Positions 1-5,657 of a DNA stretch of 6,934 bases are shown piece after piece. The translations under genes were made by a program, and so were the position numbers. The stretch's first letter is position 1. Each line of letters opens with the position of its first letter. Under the pieces are notes generated by a model that had not been told where the DNA came from, did not search any database, and saw nothing but the letters and a program-made list of their open reading frames with translations. The DNA lies in contig JAUWYT010000080.1 of assembly GCA_030615705.1 (NCBI GenBank), positions 1 to 6,934 of the forward strand, given 5' to 3'. This stretch comes from Chloroflexota bacterium. GTDB taxonomy: Bacteria > Chloroflexota > Anaerolineae > VGOG01.

Positions 1-1051
1 CACCGCTCCACCCGTAGCTGCCAAACATGGCCACCTTCTTGTTCAGCACGCGCTTGAGGACGGCCATCTCCAGCACCTGGGCCACCGGCGGGAACAGCGT
101 GCCCTCGTAGGTGGGAGCGCCAACCATCACCCCCGCCTTCGTCCACAGGGAGGGGAGGATATAGCTGATATGGGTTCTCGCCGCGTCGAAGATCTCCAGG
201 GGAACCCCCACACGGGAGATGCCCTGGGCCACGGCGTTCATCATCGTTTCGGTGTTGCCGTACATCGAGCCGTAGATGAGGGTTATCCCCGCTTCGGTCT
301 TGCCAGTGGCATATTCAGCCCATTTCTTGTAGAGATTCACGATGAGCTGGGGATGCCTTCGCCAGATGAGCCCGTGGGAGGGGGCTATGATCTCCACGGG
401 CACATCGGCCAGTTTCCCGATGGCCCTAAGCACGGGCTTGCTGAACTTCGCTACAATGTTGACATAGTAGCGGAGCGCTTCTTTCTGGTAGAAGTCCAAA
501 TCCGTGTATTCGTCGTCGAAGATAGCGCCACGAAGGGCCCCATAGCCACCGAAGGCGTCACAGGAGAAGAGGATGCGATGCGATGTCTCGTAGGTCATCA
601 TCGTCTCCGGCCAGTGCACAAAGGGCGTGGAGAAGAATTGCAGCGTCCTCCTGCCTAGGGAGAGCGTCTCCCCGTCCTGGACGACTCTGACGTTTTCGGT
701 GATCCCGTAGAAAGACTCCAGCATCCCCTTTGTCTTCGGGGAACCCAGGATGGTTGCAGCCGGTGCTATCCTCCTGAGAGTGCGCAACACACCGGTGTGA
801 TCCGGCTCCATATGGTTGATGACCACATAGCCGATCTCCGAGAGGTCCACGATTTCGGAGATGTGGTCGAAGAATTCGTCCGTCTTCAGCGCCTTGGCCA
901 GGTCAACGATGGCCTTCTTCTCGTCGTTGATCAGATAGGCGTTGTAGGAGACCCCCTCTTGGGTGATGGGCCACAGGCCCTCGAAGAGGTCGGTCGTCCT
1001 ATCGTTTACGCCTATCCAATAGACATCGGGTTTGATTTCAACTGCTGGCAT
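1..1051 (-). CDS. Class A flavodiiron protein (FprA/ROO-like), 3' end outside window
   Basis: About 350 codons are present, starting at an ATG at 1051 preceded by TAAGGAGG, and the frame stays open to the window edge. The N-terminal metallo-beta-lactamase-like domain (residues 1-250) carries the full diiron ligand set: H80, E82 and D84 in NHMEPDHTG, H146 in FVHWPET, D165 in SCDAFG and H226 in SHGLIW. These match the spacing I recall for Desulfovibrio rubredoxin:oxygen oxidoreductase. A flavodoxin-like domain begins near residue 255, with the FMN phosphate loop GSMYGNTE (261-268) and GAPTYEGT further on. The family is about 400 residues, so roughly 50 are missing. These cytoplasmic enzymes reduce O2 to water, or NO to N2O, with electrons from rubredoxin. 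The YHS gene is 33 nt upstream, so the two are probably cotranscribed. Which substrate dominates cannot be read from the sequence. Confidence 0.95.
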   Translation of the reverse strand, partial: MPAVEIKPDVYWIGVNDRTTDLFEGLWPITQEGVSYNAYLINDEKKAIVDLAKALKTDEFFDHISEIVDLSEIGYVVINHMEPDHTGVLRTLRRIAPAATILGSPKTKGMLESFYGITENVRVVQDGETLSLGRRTLQFFSTPFVHWPETMMTYETSHRILFSCDAFGGYGALRGAIFDDEYTDLDFYQKEALRYYVNIVAKFSKPVLRAIGKLADVPVEIIAPSHGLIWRRHPQLIVNLYKKWAEYATGKTEAGITLIYGSMYGNTETMMNAVAQGISRVGVPLEIFDAARTHISYILPSLWTKAGVMVGAPTYEGTLFPPVAQVLEMAVLKRVLNKKVAMFGSYGWSG

Positions 1052-1084
1052 TGCCAAGACCTCCTTAGTATTCCTCACAGCCTC

Positions 1085-1279
1085 TCAGTGGCCATGGTGA
1101 TGGCTGCCTGTGTGGGCATCCTCGCCTTCGGCCTTGAGATACTTCTCCGGATCCTTTTCAAAGGCCACTTTGCAGCCCGGAGCGCAGAAGTAGTAGGTCT
1201 TGCCCTTGTACTCCGTCTTGGCCGGAGCCGTTTCGGGGTCCACCATCATCTTGCAGACTACATCTTTCGTCAGCGCCAT
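1085..1279 (-). CDS. YHS domain protein with histidine-rich tail (64 aa)
   Basis: This small protein is almost entirely one YHS domain (residues 6-50). It opens with DVVCKMMVDPETAPAK, has the aromatic core GKTYYFC, and closes with CAPGCKVAFEKDPEKYL. The YHS family is linked to metal binding and often occurs as a module of copper or heavy-metal ATPases, or as a stand-alone protein. The conserved C9 and the pair C32/C36 are plausible metal ligands. The last residues, GSHHHGH, add a histidine cluster that strengthens a metal-binding reading. The start is supported by AGAGGAG eight nt upstream of the ATG. The flavodiiron protein starts 33 nt downstream, so the pair probably forms one transcript. 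A role in metal delivery or sensing for the diiron enzyme is inference only. Confidence 0.85.
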   Translation of the reverse strand: MALTKDVVCKMMVDPETAPAKTEYKGKTYYFCAPGCKVAFEKDPEKYLKAEGEDAHTGSHHHGH

Positions 1280-1317
1280 CTTGCACTCCTCTCATAGGTT
1301 GGTGGTCCCCCTCTTCT

Positions 1318-1456
1318 GTGTTGCTGGCCCACCGGTCTCTACCTCTGCTGTCTTGCTCTCGCCGGATCGCCAGATCCGGCGGCTTGGCAGCGAGATCTGG
1401 CGCCTGCCCTGAGCCCATCGAAGGGGTCCCACCGGAGCAGAGTGGGGCAGCAACAC
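1318..1456. repeat. Repeat element with terminal and nested inverted repeats
   Basis: The 225-nt gap upstream of the YHS gene has no credible gene. Its ends form a perfect 9-bp inverted repeat, GTGTTGCTG (1318-1326) and CAGCAACAC (1448-1456), followed inward by CCCAC-like and GTGGG-like stretches. Inside are two competing stems: GCCGGATC/GATCCGGC (1361-1368 with 1373-1380, loop GCCA) and CGCCAGATC/GATCTGGCG (1368-1376 with 1394-1402). A segment at 1403-1426 reads CCTGCCCTGAGCCCATCGAAGGGG, which resembles a dispersed repeat common in Chloroflexota-like genomes, as I recall. No transposase and no clear target duplication is visible. It could be a small non-autonomous element or nested REP-like repeats. 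Confidence 0.55.
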
Positions 1457-1475
1457 CCAAAGGGGAGACTACCAG

Positions 1476-1503
1476 ATCTTTGGAATTACCTCAAGTCTGT
1501 CAA
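1476..1503 (-). promoter_or_regulatory. Possible promoter for YHS-flavodiiron pair
   Basis: A perfect TTGACA lies at 1498-1503, just below the nitroreductase stop codon, and a poor -10 candidate AAAGAT lies at 1476-1481 after a 16-nt spacer. A promoter is expected somewhere in this gap because about 225 nt and a repeat separate the YHS gene from its upstream neighbour. The -10 matches only three of six consensus bases, so this is a weak call. Confidence 0.25.
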
Positions 1504-1505
1504 TA

Positions 1506-2064
1506 TTAACTTCGGACAGCATTCATATAAGCGAACTTCTCCAGGGCTAACCTTTCTGGCCTCTCTTTCTCCGCCTCTAACTGTTTCTCCATGAGAAGGG
1601 GACCCATGGTTTCAGAGTGTTTGCCCACGATAACCAAGGTGATAACCTTCGTGTCCTCGGGGATGCCGAGGATCTCCTTCACCCGGTCTTCCTTATATCC
1701 GGCTATCGGATGGGCCACCAGTCCCAGCTCCGTGGCCCTCAAAAATTATGAAAGCCGTCGCCATCCCCGTGTCAAACAGGTAATAGTTCCTGCCCTTGAT
1801 GCGGCAATCCAGGTCCTCCCGGCTGAACACGGCGATGATCATGGAGGCGGCCTGAACCCAATCGTTGCCTCTCGACATAGCGCCGTGCAGTTTCCTCAAC
1901 ACCTCAGGATCGTGCGCGAAGACGAACCTCCAGGGTTGATTGTTGAAGCAGGAAGGGGTCAGCCCCGCGCTCTCGGCCAGGTCCCTGATCAGTTCTTGGG
2001 TTATTTCCACCGGCTCCAAGGAGCGGTAGGCTCTTCTTGCCTGGATGGTCTGTTTAACGTTCAA
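1506..2064 (-). pseudogene. Nitroreductase family protein, broken by +1 frameshift
   Basis: Two frames together make one FMN-dependent nitroreductase-like protein of about 185 residues, a normal family length. The first part has the N-terminal FMN-binding RRAYRSLEP and SCFNNQPWRF, and ends in [11 protein letters not shown]. The second continues without loss as [16 protein letters not shown] and runs to a TAA at 1506-1508. The break falls in a five-T run (AAAAA on the plus strand, 1741-1745). Removing one T restores ATA ATT TTG AGG and joins the domains exactly. The best start is TTG at 2064, five nt after AAGGAGG, rather than an upstream ATG at 2103 that lies in repeat sequence. Such enzymes reduce nitro compounds, quinones or flavins with NAD(P)H. 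Without correction the frame adds 16 unrelated residues and loses the C-terminal third. A sequencing or assembly indel is as likely as real decay. Confidence 0.85.
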
Positions 2065-2077
2065 TGTATCCTCCTTA

Positions 2078-2105
2078 GTTTCGATACGCCTTCGGCTACT
2101 CAACC
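2078..2105. repeat. Short dispersed repeat with small hairpin
   Basis: The 51-nt gap between the ZIP stop and the nitroreductase start is mostly GTTTCGATACGCCTTCGGCT followed by ACTCAACC. It has a small dyad around GCCTTCGGC. Sequences of the form TTCGATACG...CTACTCAACC recur between genes in many Chloroflexota and actinobacterial genomes, as I recall. A second copy is not visible in this window, so its repeat status rests on recognition alone. Confidence 0.4.
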
Positions 2106-2115
2106 CAAGTCACTC

Positions 2116-2895
2116 TTATTTCAGCATCCACAAGCTAAATGACATCACCGCCATCCCCACGACGATGCCAATGATGCTCAGGTGCTCCTCCTCGTAGGCG
2201 CGGGATACGGGCAACAATTCGTCAAGGGAGATAAAGACCATGATCCCCGCCACCGCCGACAGCAGCCCGCCCAATATGGCCTCATTCAGGAAGGGTAGCA
2301 GGACGACCGCCGCCAGCAATGCCCCCACCGGCTCAGCCACGCCGGAGAGAAACGACCACCAGAACGCCTTGCTCCGACTCCCGGTCGCCGCGTAGACGGG
2401 CGCTGAAACGGCCAGTCCCTCTGGGATGTTGTGAATGGCGATGGCGGCGGCGATGGCCATGCCCAGTTGAGGGTCGCTCAGCGCGGTGGCAAAAGAGGCC
2501 ATGCCCTCGGGAAAGTTATGGATGCCCAGGCCCAGGGCCACAAACAGCCCGGCTTTGAGCAGACGGCTCTGAAGGGCTGCGTCCTGTTCGTTCTCCGCTC
2601 CGGTGTGATGGTGTTCGCCCATGTAGTCGTGCGGGATCAACTCGTCAATCAGAAACATGGCCGCCATGCCGCCGAAGAAGACCAGGTTGGCCGGCGCAAA
2701 GCCGATGGCCTTGATCCCGCCGGGCAACAGCTCGACAAACGAGACCAGGATCATCACCCCGCCGGAAAAACCCAGGGTCAGCGTCATCAAGCGTGGGCCG
2801 GGCTTGCGGACGAACAACGCCAGCAAGCTGCCGATGGTCGTAGACAGCCCGGCCAGGGCTGAAAGTAGAAGTGCGAAGCCAACATCAGGTGTCAT
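2116..2895 (-). CDS. ZIP family divalent metal transporter (ZupT-like)
   Basis: This is an integral membrane protein of about 259 residues with roughly eight hydrophobic segments, the usual ZIP length. The paired metal-site motifs are present: HNFPEG in the fourth helix and HNIPEG in the fifth, followed by a conserved glutamate in GVAEPVGA. The loop between helices three and four is histidine-rich (HDYMGEHHHTG), typical of the variable metal-binding loop. ZIP proteins move Zn, Fe, Mn or similar ions into the cytoplasm, and the sequence does not settle which. The ATG at 2895 is preferred because GGGGAGG lies five nt upstream; a TTG at 2913 in the same frame would place that site inside the coding region. 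Only 21 nt separate it from the VIT1-type gene upstream, so the two are very likely cotranscribed. Confidence 0.92.
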   Translation of the reverse strand: MTPDVGFALLLSALAGLSTTIGSLLALFVRKPGPRLMTLTLGFSGGVMILVSFVELLPGGIKAIGFAPANLVFFGGMAAMFLIDELIPHDYMGEHHHTGAENEQDAALQSRLLKAGLFVALGLGIHNFPEGMASFATALSDPQLGMAIAAAIAIHNIPEGLAVSAPVYAATGSRSKAFWWSFLSGVAEPVGALLAAVVLLPFLNEAILGGLLSAVAGIMVFISLDELLPVSRAYEEEHLSIIGIVVGMAVMSFSLWMLK

Positions 2896-2916
2896 ATCAA
2901 CCTCCCCTACCAATCT

Positions 2917-3789
2917 TCACACGTCAACTCCCAGAAAAGTGCGGATGAGCAAGCCGACCAAGAAGCTCAACGCTGTTACCCCAAGACTCAGTCCAGCCAT
3001 CTCCAGAAAACGCCTCTTGAATGGCACGTCCTGCGCCACGGAGATGTAGTAGTTGAAAAAAGCGATGATCAACACCGCAGCAGTCAACGTGCAGCCCAAG
3101 CAAACGTAGAAGTTCTCCAGTATCAGATACGGGAGGATGAGAATGAGCACGGTCACGACATAGGCCCCGCCTGTATACATCGAAGCCCGCACCGGATTCT
3201 TGACGGTCTCTTCCGACTTTGTGGAGAGGTATTGCGATGCTCCCATAGATAAGGCCGCGGCGATGCCCGTAATCGAACCAGTCAAGGCAATCAGCTTCGT
3301 GTCTTGAAGCGCCAAAGTAAGACCGGCCAGGGCGCCGGTCAGCTCCACCAGGGCATCGTTCAAACCCAACACGATAGAGCCTACGTAGCGAAGCCGTTCT
3401 TCATCCAGAAGCTCGATCAGGGCGTTCTCGTGTTCGTTCTCATCGCGGATAATGGCCTCGGCTTCCGGGATCGTCCCCGGCAGTTGTTCGTAACTGTCCT
3501 GAGCATCTTCCTCGCCTGCCTCCATCAGCTTGACCCCGAAGGTGAAGCCGAAGATGCGACTGATCAGGTAATACCGCCAGATCTTAAGCTTATCAGGTTC
3601 GACGTCCTGCTGGGTGTAGCTTCGCCAAGCTCGGTAATGTCGGAGCTCGTCATCGGCGATCTTCCCCAGAACCCGCCTGTTCTCAGGCGATTTGATCGCT
3701 CTGGCCAGCCTCTGGTAGATGTGATGCTCAGTGATCTCGTTTTTCTGGTAGACCAGCAGTTGCTCTCGAAGCTCCTGGCTGATATCCAT
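2917..3789 (-). CDS. Ferritin-like/VIT1 fusion iron transporter (MbfA-like)
   Basis: This 290-residue protein has two parts. Residues 1-130 form a ferritin-like (rubrerythrin-type) domain with a diiron set: E18 and E21 in NEITEHH, E48xxH51 in DDELRHY, E90 and E94 in MEAGEED, and E117xxH120 in DENEHEN. From about residue 135 a VIT1/CCC1 domain follows, opening with GSIVLGLNDALVELTGALAG and containing about five membrane segments. The fusion matches membrane-bound ferritin A (MbfA), shown in alphaproteobacteria to export iron and protect against peroxide; whether this one exports is inferred from homology. The ATG at 3789 follows GGAGG at about 10 nt. It is the first gene after the encapsulin scar and its repeat, and is tightly followed by the ZIP gene. 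No clear promoter was found in the repeat-filled gap upstream. Confidence 0.93.
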   Translation of the reverse strand: MDISQELREQLLVYQKNEITEHHIYQRLARAIKSPENRRVLGKIADDELRHYRAWRSYTQQDVEPDKLKIWRYYLISRIFGFTFGVKLMEAGEEDAQDSYEQLPGTIPEAEAIIRDENEHENALIELLDEERLRYVGSIVLGLNDALVELTGALAGLTLALQDTKLIALTGSITGIAAALSMGASQYLSTKSEETVKNPVRASMYTGGAYVVTVLILILPYLILENFYVCLGCTLTAAVLIIAFFNYYISVAQDVPFKRRFLEMAGLSLGVTALSFLVGLLIRTFLGVDV

Positions 3790-3812
3790 TTTCTCGCTTC
3801 CTCCGACGGTAG

Positions 3813-3890
3813 ATTGGAAGTTGGATGTTGGAAATTGGAGGTTGGATTGTCAGACCTTCCCACTTCCAAACCTGCAACCTCCAACCTCCA
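3813..3890. repeat. GGTTGGA-type repeat with inverted arms
   Basis: The gap between the encapsulin remnant and the VIT1-type gene is filled by degenerate repeats of TTGGAAGTTGGA/TTGGAGGTTGGA units (3813-3846), then units in the opposite orientation (3862-3890). The arms TGGAGGTTGGA (3836-3846) and TCCAACCTCCA (3880-3890) are a perfect 11-bp inverted repeat with a 33-nt loop. No T-run follows on the minus strand, so it is not a classical intrinsic terminator. Similar tracts are frequent between genes in Anaerolineae-like genomes, from memory. Confidence 0.6.
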
Positions 3891-3896
3891 GAATAC

Positions 3897-3989
3897 TCAC
3901 TCTTTCAAAACGCAGATAGCTTGCGGCTGGCGGATGAGCAGCGCCAGGCTCTCGGAGATCGAGAACTCTATCTCCTCTCCGCTGGGGCC
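3897..3989 (-). pseudogene. Encapsulin shell protein, C-terminal remnant (~30 codons)
   Basis: Immediately after the FLP, and overlapping its last 22 bases in another frame, 30 sense codons run to a TGA at 3897-3899. They read GPSGEEIEF, then SISESLALLI, then RQPQAICVLKE. This matches position by position, without gaps, the C-terminal beta-strand and tail of Linocin_M18/encapsulin proteins as I recall them. For example, Pyrococcus furiosus ends in GPEGDDVAF...SEA...NPEAIVVLE and Thermotoga maritima in ITETFTF...NPEALILL. An in-frame TGA (3990-3992) lies just before the remnant, and there is no room for the ~230 residues of shell that should precede it. The P. furiosus protein is an FLP fused to an encapsulin, so finding this tail right behind an FLP strongly suggests deletion of the shell body. 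Chance similarity is possible but unlikely given the neighbour. Confidence 0.75.
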
Positions 3990-4315
3990 TCAGCGCCGCC
4001 GGCCTCCTCGCTCCCACCGAGCTCAGCGGCCATCTCGTCCACTTCCTCCGCGCCCTCCGCCAGCCATTTGTCCTCATCGCCGGTCAGGATTTGGAGCAGG
4101 CGAGAGAATTCACCGGCGTGAACCCGCTCTTCGTTGGCGATGTCAATGAGCACCTCCTTGGCCAGGGGGTGGTCGGTGGCGTCGGCGTGGGCCATGTAAA
4201 CGTGGACCGCTTCATGTTCGGCGGCCAGGTCCAGGCGAATCGCCCGGACCAGCTCCTCGATGGTGAGTTTGCGGTCCGGCAACTTTCCACTGAATGGATT
4301 GACGAACTCGGGCAT
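3968..4315 (-). CDS. Encapsulin-type ferritin-like protein (EncFtn/FLP)
   Basis: This 115-residue protein has two predicted helices carrying half of a ferritin-like site: E33 and E35 in LDLAAEHEAVHVY, and E62/E63xxH66 in IANEERVHAGEF. The set E33, E63, H66 matches the ligands E32, E62, H65 I recall for Rhodospirillum rubrum encapsulated ferritin, where two subunits pair to build one ferroxidase site. It oxidises ferrous iron, normally inside an encapsulin nanocompartment that stores the mineral. Homology ends near residue 100 (EEVDEMAAELGG). The last 15 residues (GSEEAGGAEAPAERR) are low-complexity and run into sequence that, in another frame, is the encapsulin tail. No cargo-loading peptide is recognisable, as expected if the ancestor was an FLP-shell fusion. 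The ATG at 4315 follows AGGAGG by about seven nt. The superoxide reductase stop is 42 nt upstream, so the two are probably one transcript. Confidence 0.9.
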   Translation of the reverse strand: MPEFVNPFSGKLPDRKLTIEELVRAIRLDLAAEHEAVHVYMAHADATDHPLAKEVLIDIANEERVHAGEFSRLLQILTGDEDKWLAEGAEEVDEMAAELGGSEEAGGAEAPAERR

Positions 4316-4357
4316 TTTCCTACCTCCTCTGATTTTTTTTCTTCGTTGGGACCGATT

Positions 4358-4753
4358 CTAAATCAGCCCAATCTCTTTGCTGCTCTCCCACAGTCCGTGG
4401 ATGTTGCACAGGGCCAGGGCGTGCAGCGTGCCAGCTCTGTTGACCCTCAAAGACGCGGTCACCCCGTGGTGGGTGTAGACGGGACCCTGGTTCGGACCAG
4501 CGGTGGACTCGCCGTGGGCGGAGAACTCGAAGCGGCCCACCTGGTGGGTGAACTTCTCCCCTTCCGGGTGGAAGTAGAGAGTGATCCAACTGATGTGATG
4601 TTCGGTGGTGTTGGGATGGGCGATCTCCTTGCCCAGGCTGACCTTCGCCTCGAACACCTCGTCCGCCTTCACCTGGTCTGGACACTCGATGACCGGCACG
4701 TGCTTCTCTTTCTTCCAGTCAGCTTTCTGGATGCGTTCGCTTAGCTCTGTCAT
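4358..4753 (-). CDS. Class II superoxide reductase (neelaredoxin)
   Basis: This 131-residue protein contains only the catalytic Fe(His)4Cys domain and no N-terminal desulforedoxin domain, which makes it class II. All ligands are visible: H18 in EKHVP, H46 and H52 in AHPNTTEHH, and C116 and H119 in CNIHGLW. E16 and K17 of the conserved EKHVP loop, which closes over the sixth iron position, are also kept. The enzyme reduces superoxide to hydrogen peroxide in the cytoplasm without releasing O2, using electrons usually supplied by rubredoxin. The ATG at 4753 is preferred over an in-frame TTG at 4774 because AAGGAGG lies eight nt upstream of it. It heads a likely two-gene transcript with the ferritin-like protein, consistent with joint control of superoxide and free iron. 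Removal of the resulting peroxide is not encoded by any gene seen here. Confidence 0.96.
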   Translation of the reverse strand: MTELSERIQKADWKKEKHVPVIECPDQVKADEVFEAKVSLGKEIAHPNTTEHHISWITLYFHPEGEKFTHQVGRFEFSAHGESTAGPNQGPVYTHHGVTASLRVNRAGTLHALALCNIHGLWESSKEIGLI

Positions 4754-4775
4754 GGTATTCACCTCCTTCACCAAT

Positions 4776-4804
4776 ATTATACAACAGAACCTTGGAATTC
4801 ACCA
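4776..4804 (-). promoter_or_regulatory. Likely promoter of superoxide reductase-FLP transcript
   Basis: A perfect TATAAT lies at 4776-4781 in the 121-nt gap after DUF166. At 17 nt spacing the -35 is a weak TGGTGA (4799-4804). The start of transcription would fall near 4769, almost on the AAGGAGG ribosome site, giving a leader of only about 16 nt. A weak -35 beside a perfect -10 can indicate activator control, but no operator was recognised. Confidence 0.5.
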
Positions 4805-4874
4805 GAGTCGTCGCCCTGGTTGCGGCCCTGCAGCAGCGGAATGGTGGCGGTCTCAAGTCTGCACCGGTCGGTGA

Positions 4875-5657
4875 CTACTCGCTCCGCGCCGCCGTTGTCA
4901 TGTAGCGTACGTGCTTGAACGGCTTGACCTGCACGCCGACGTTGTTTTTCAAGAGATTGCCGGAGACGTGCATCAGCGTGTCGCCGTAGTCGGTGTCCAC
5001 TCCCATGCTGGCCAGGCAGGGATAGTGATGGTGCAGCAAGCCGGCCTCCTGCTCGGCATCGTCCGCCGAAACTCCCACCAATCTCTCGGCCACGTAGCGC
5101 GCGCAGCCGCAAACAGAGTCGCGCAGCACCTCGACGGAGATGATGCGCCGCGATTCGGGGTCTACGGTGATGCGCAGGTCCGGTTGGCCAAAGTATCGCG
5201 CGAATTCGGTGATGAGGCGCGCCCGCGCGTCATCGTCGTACTCGATCCGCTGGCGGCGGCCAATGCTGTAGTGGGTCTCGGTCAGCGAACACAAGGGCTT
5301 GGGCGTCACGCATGCCACGCCCATGTCCTGGAGCCAGCCCCGCAACTGCCGGGCCAGTCCACGCGGCAGCCAGGCCTCACTATCAACCGCAGCGACCACG
5401 GCTCGGGCGCCGGTCATCCGCACGATGTCGGGCAGCAGCTCCGCCACGCCGGGATGCTCGCCGAAGGACAGGATTAAGTCGGCTGGCGGGAGATCGGCGG
5501 GCAGGTAATCCTCAGGGTAGTCTATCACCGGCGGTAGCACAGACGGCGCCTGCCAGACTGCGACCACCCAGTCCGTGGGGCCGTGGGCGCGGATGTTTTC
5601 GACGTGCCGCTGCCCATACTCTCTAGAAATGACTGCCAGGATGCGCATGTCACTCAT
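4875..5657 (-). CDS. DUF166 family protein
   Basis: This 260-residue soluble protein matches DUF166, a family of unknown function found in archaea (notably methanogens) and some anaerobic bacteria. Conserved-looking elements are an N-terminal Rossmann-like strand (MRILAVISREYGQRHVENI), SFGEHPGVAELLP, TPKPLCSLTE around C123, RDSVCGCARYVAERLVG with C183 and C185, and GLLHHHYPCLASM with H209-H211 and C214. The grouping of Cys and His suggests a metal or Fe-S site, but this is inference. Its ATG overlaps the end of the methyltransferase gene by 8 nt (ATGAGTGA) and no strong ribosome site precedes it, so translational coupling is likely. The ferredoxin two genes upstream could be its redox partner. 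No reaction can be assigned. The gap after it shows a 5-bp dyad but no terminator. Confidence 0.85.
   Translation of the reverse strand: MSDMRILAVISREYGQRHVENIRAHGPTDWVVAVWQAPSVLPPVIDYPEDYLPADLPPADLILSFGEHPGVAELLPDIVRMTGARAVVAAVDSEAWLPRGLARQLRGWLQDMGVACVTPKPLCSLTETHYSIGRRQRIEYDDDARARLITEFARYFGQPDLRITVDPESRRIISVEVLRDSVCGCARYVAERLVGVSADDAEQEAGLLHHHYPCLASMGVDTDYGDTLMHVSGNLLKNNVGVQVKPFKHVRYMTTAARSE

Noticed and set aside
170..658. Plus-strand open frame of 162 codons
   Set aside because: It is antisense to the flavodiiron gene, whose full diiron motif set proves the minus strand is coding.
1361..1380. Intrinsic terminator after the nitroreductase
   Set aside because: The 8-bp stem is strong but is followed on the minus strand by GAGAGCAAGA, with no T-run.
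1591..2142. Plus-strand open frame of 183 codons
   Set aside because: It is antisense to the nitroreductase and crosses the dispersed repeat, with no recognisable motif.
3836..3890. Intrinsic terminator after the FLP
   Set aside because: The 11-bp stem has a 33-nt loop and no T-run after it on the transcribed strand.
3813..3890. CRISPR array
   Set aside because: The units are short, degenerate, occur in both orientations and have no uniform spacers.
3850..4077. Minus-strand 75-codon frame overlapping FLP end and the repeat
   Set aside because: Its sequence is Arg/Pro-rich shadow translation. The third frame carries the encapsulin match instead.
3304..4149. Long plus-strand open frame (281 codons)
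   Set aside because: It lies opposite the VIT1 fusion, the repeat and the FLP, resembles no known protein, and has no ribosome site. It is a shadow frame.
3968..4315. Rubrerythrin assignment for the FLP
   Set aside because: There is no rubredoxin CxxC pair and only half of a four-helix bundle; ligand spacing fits encapsulated ferritin.
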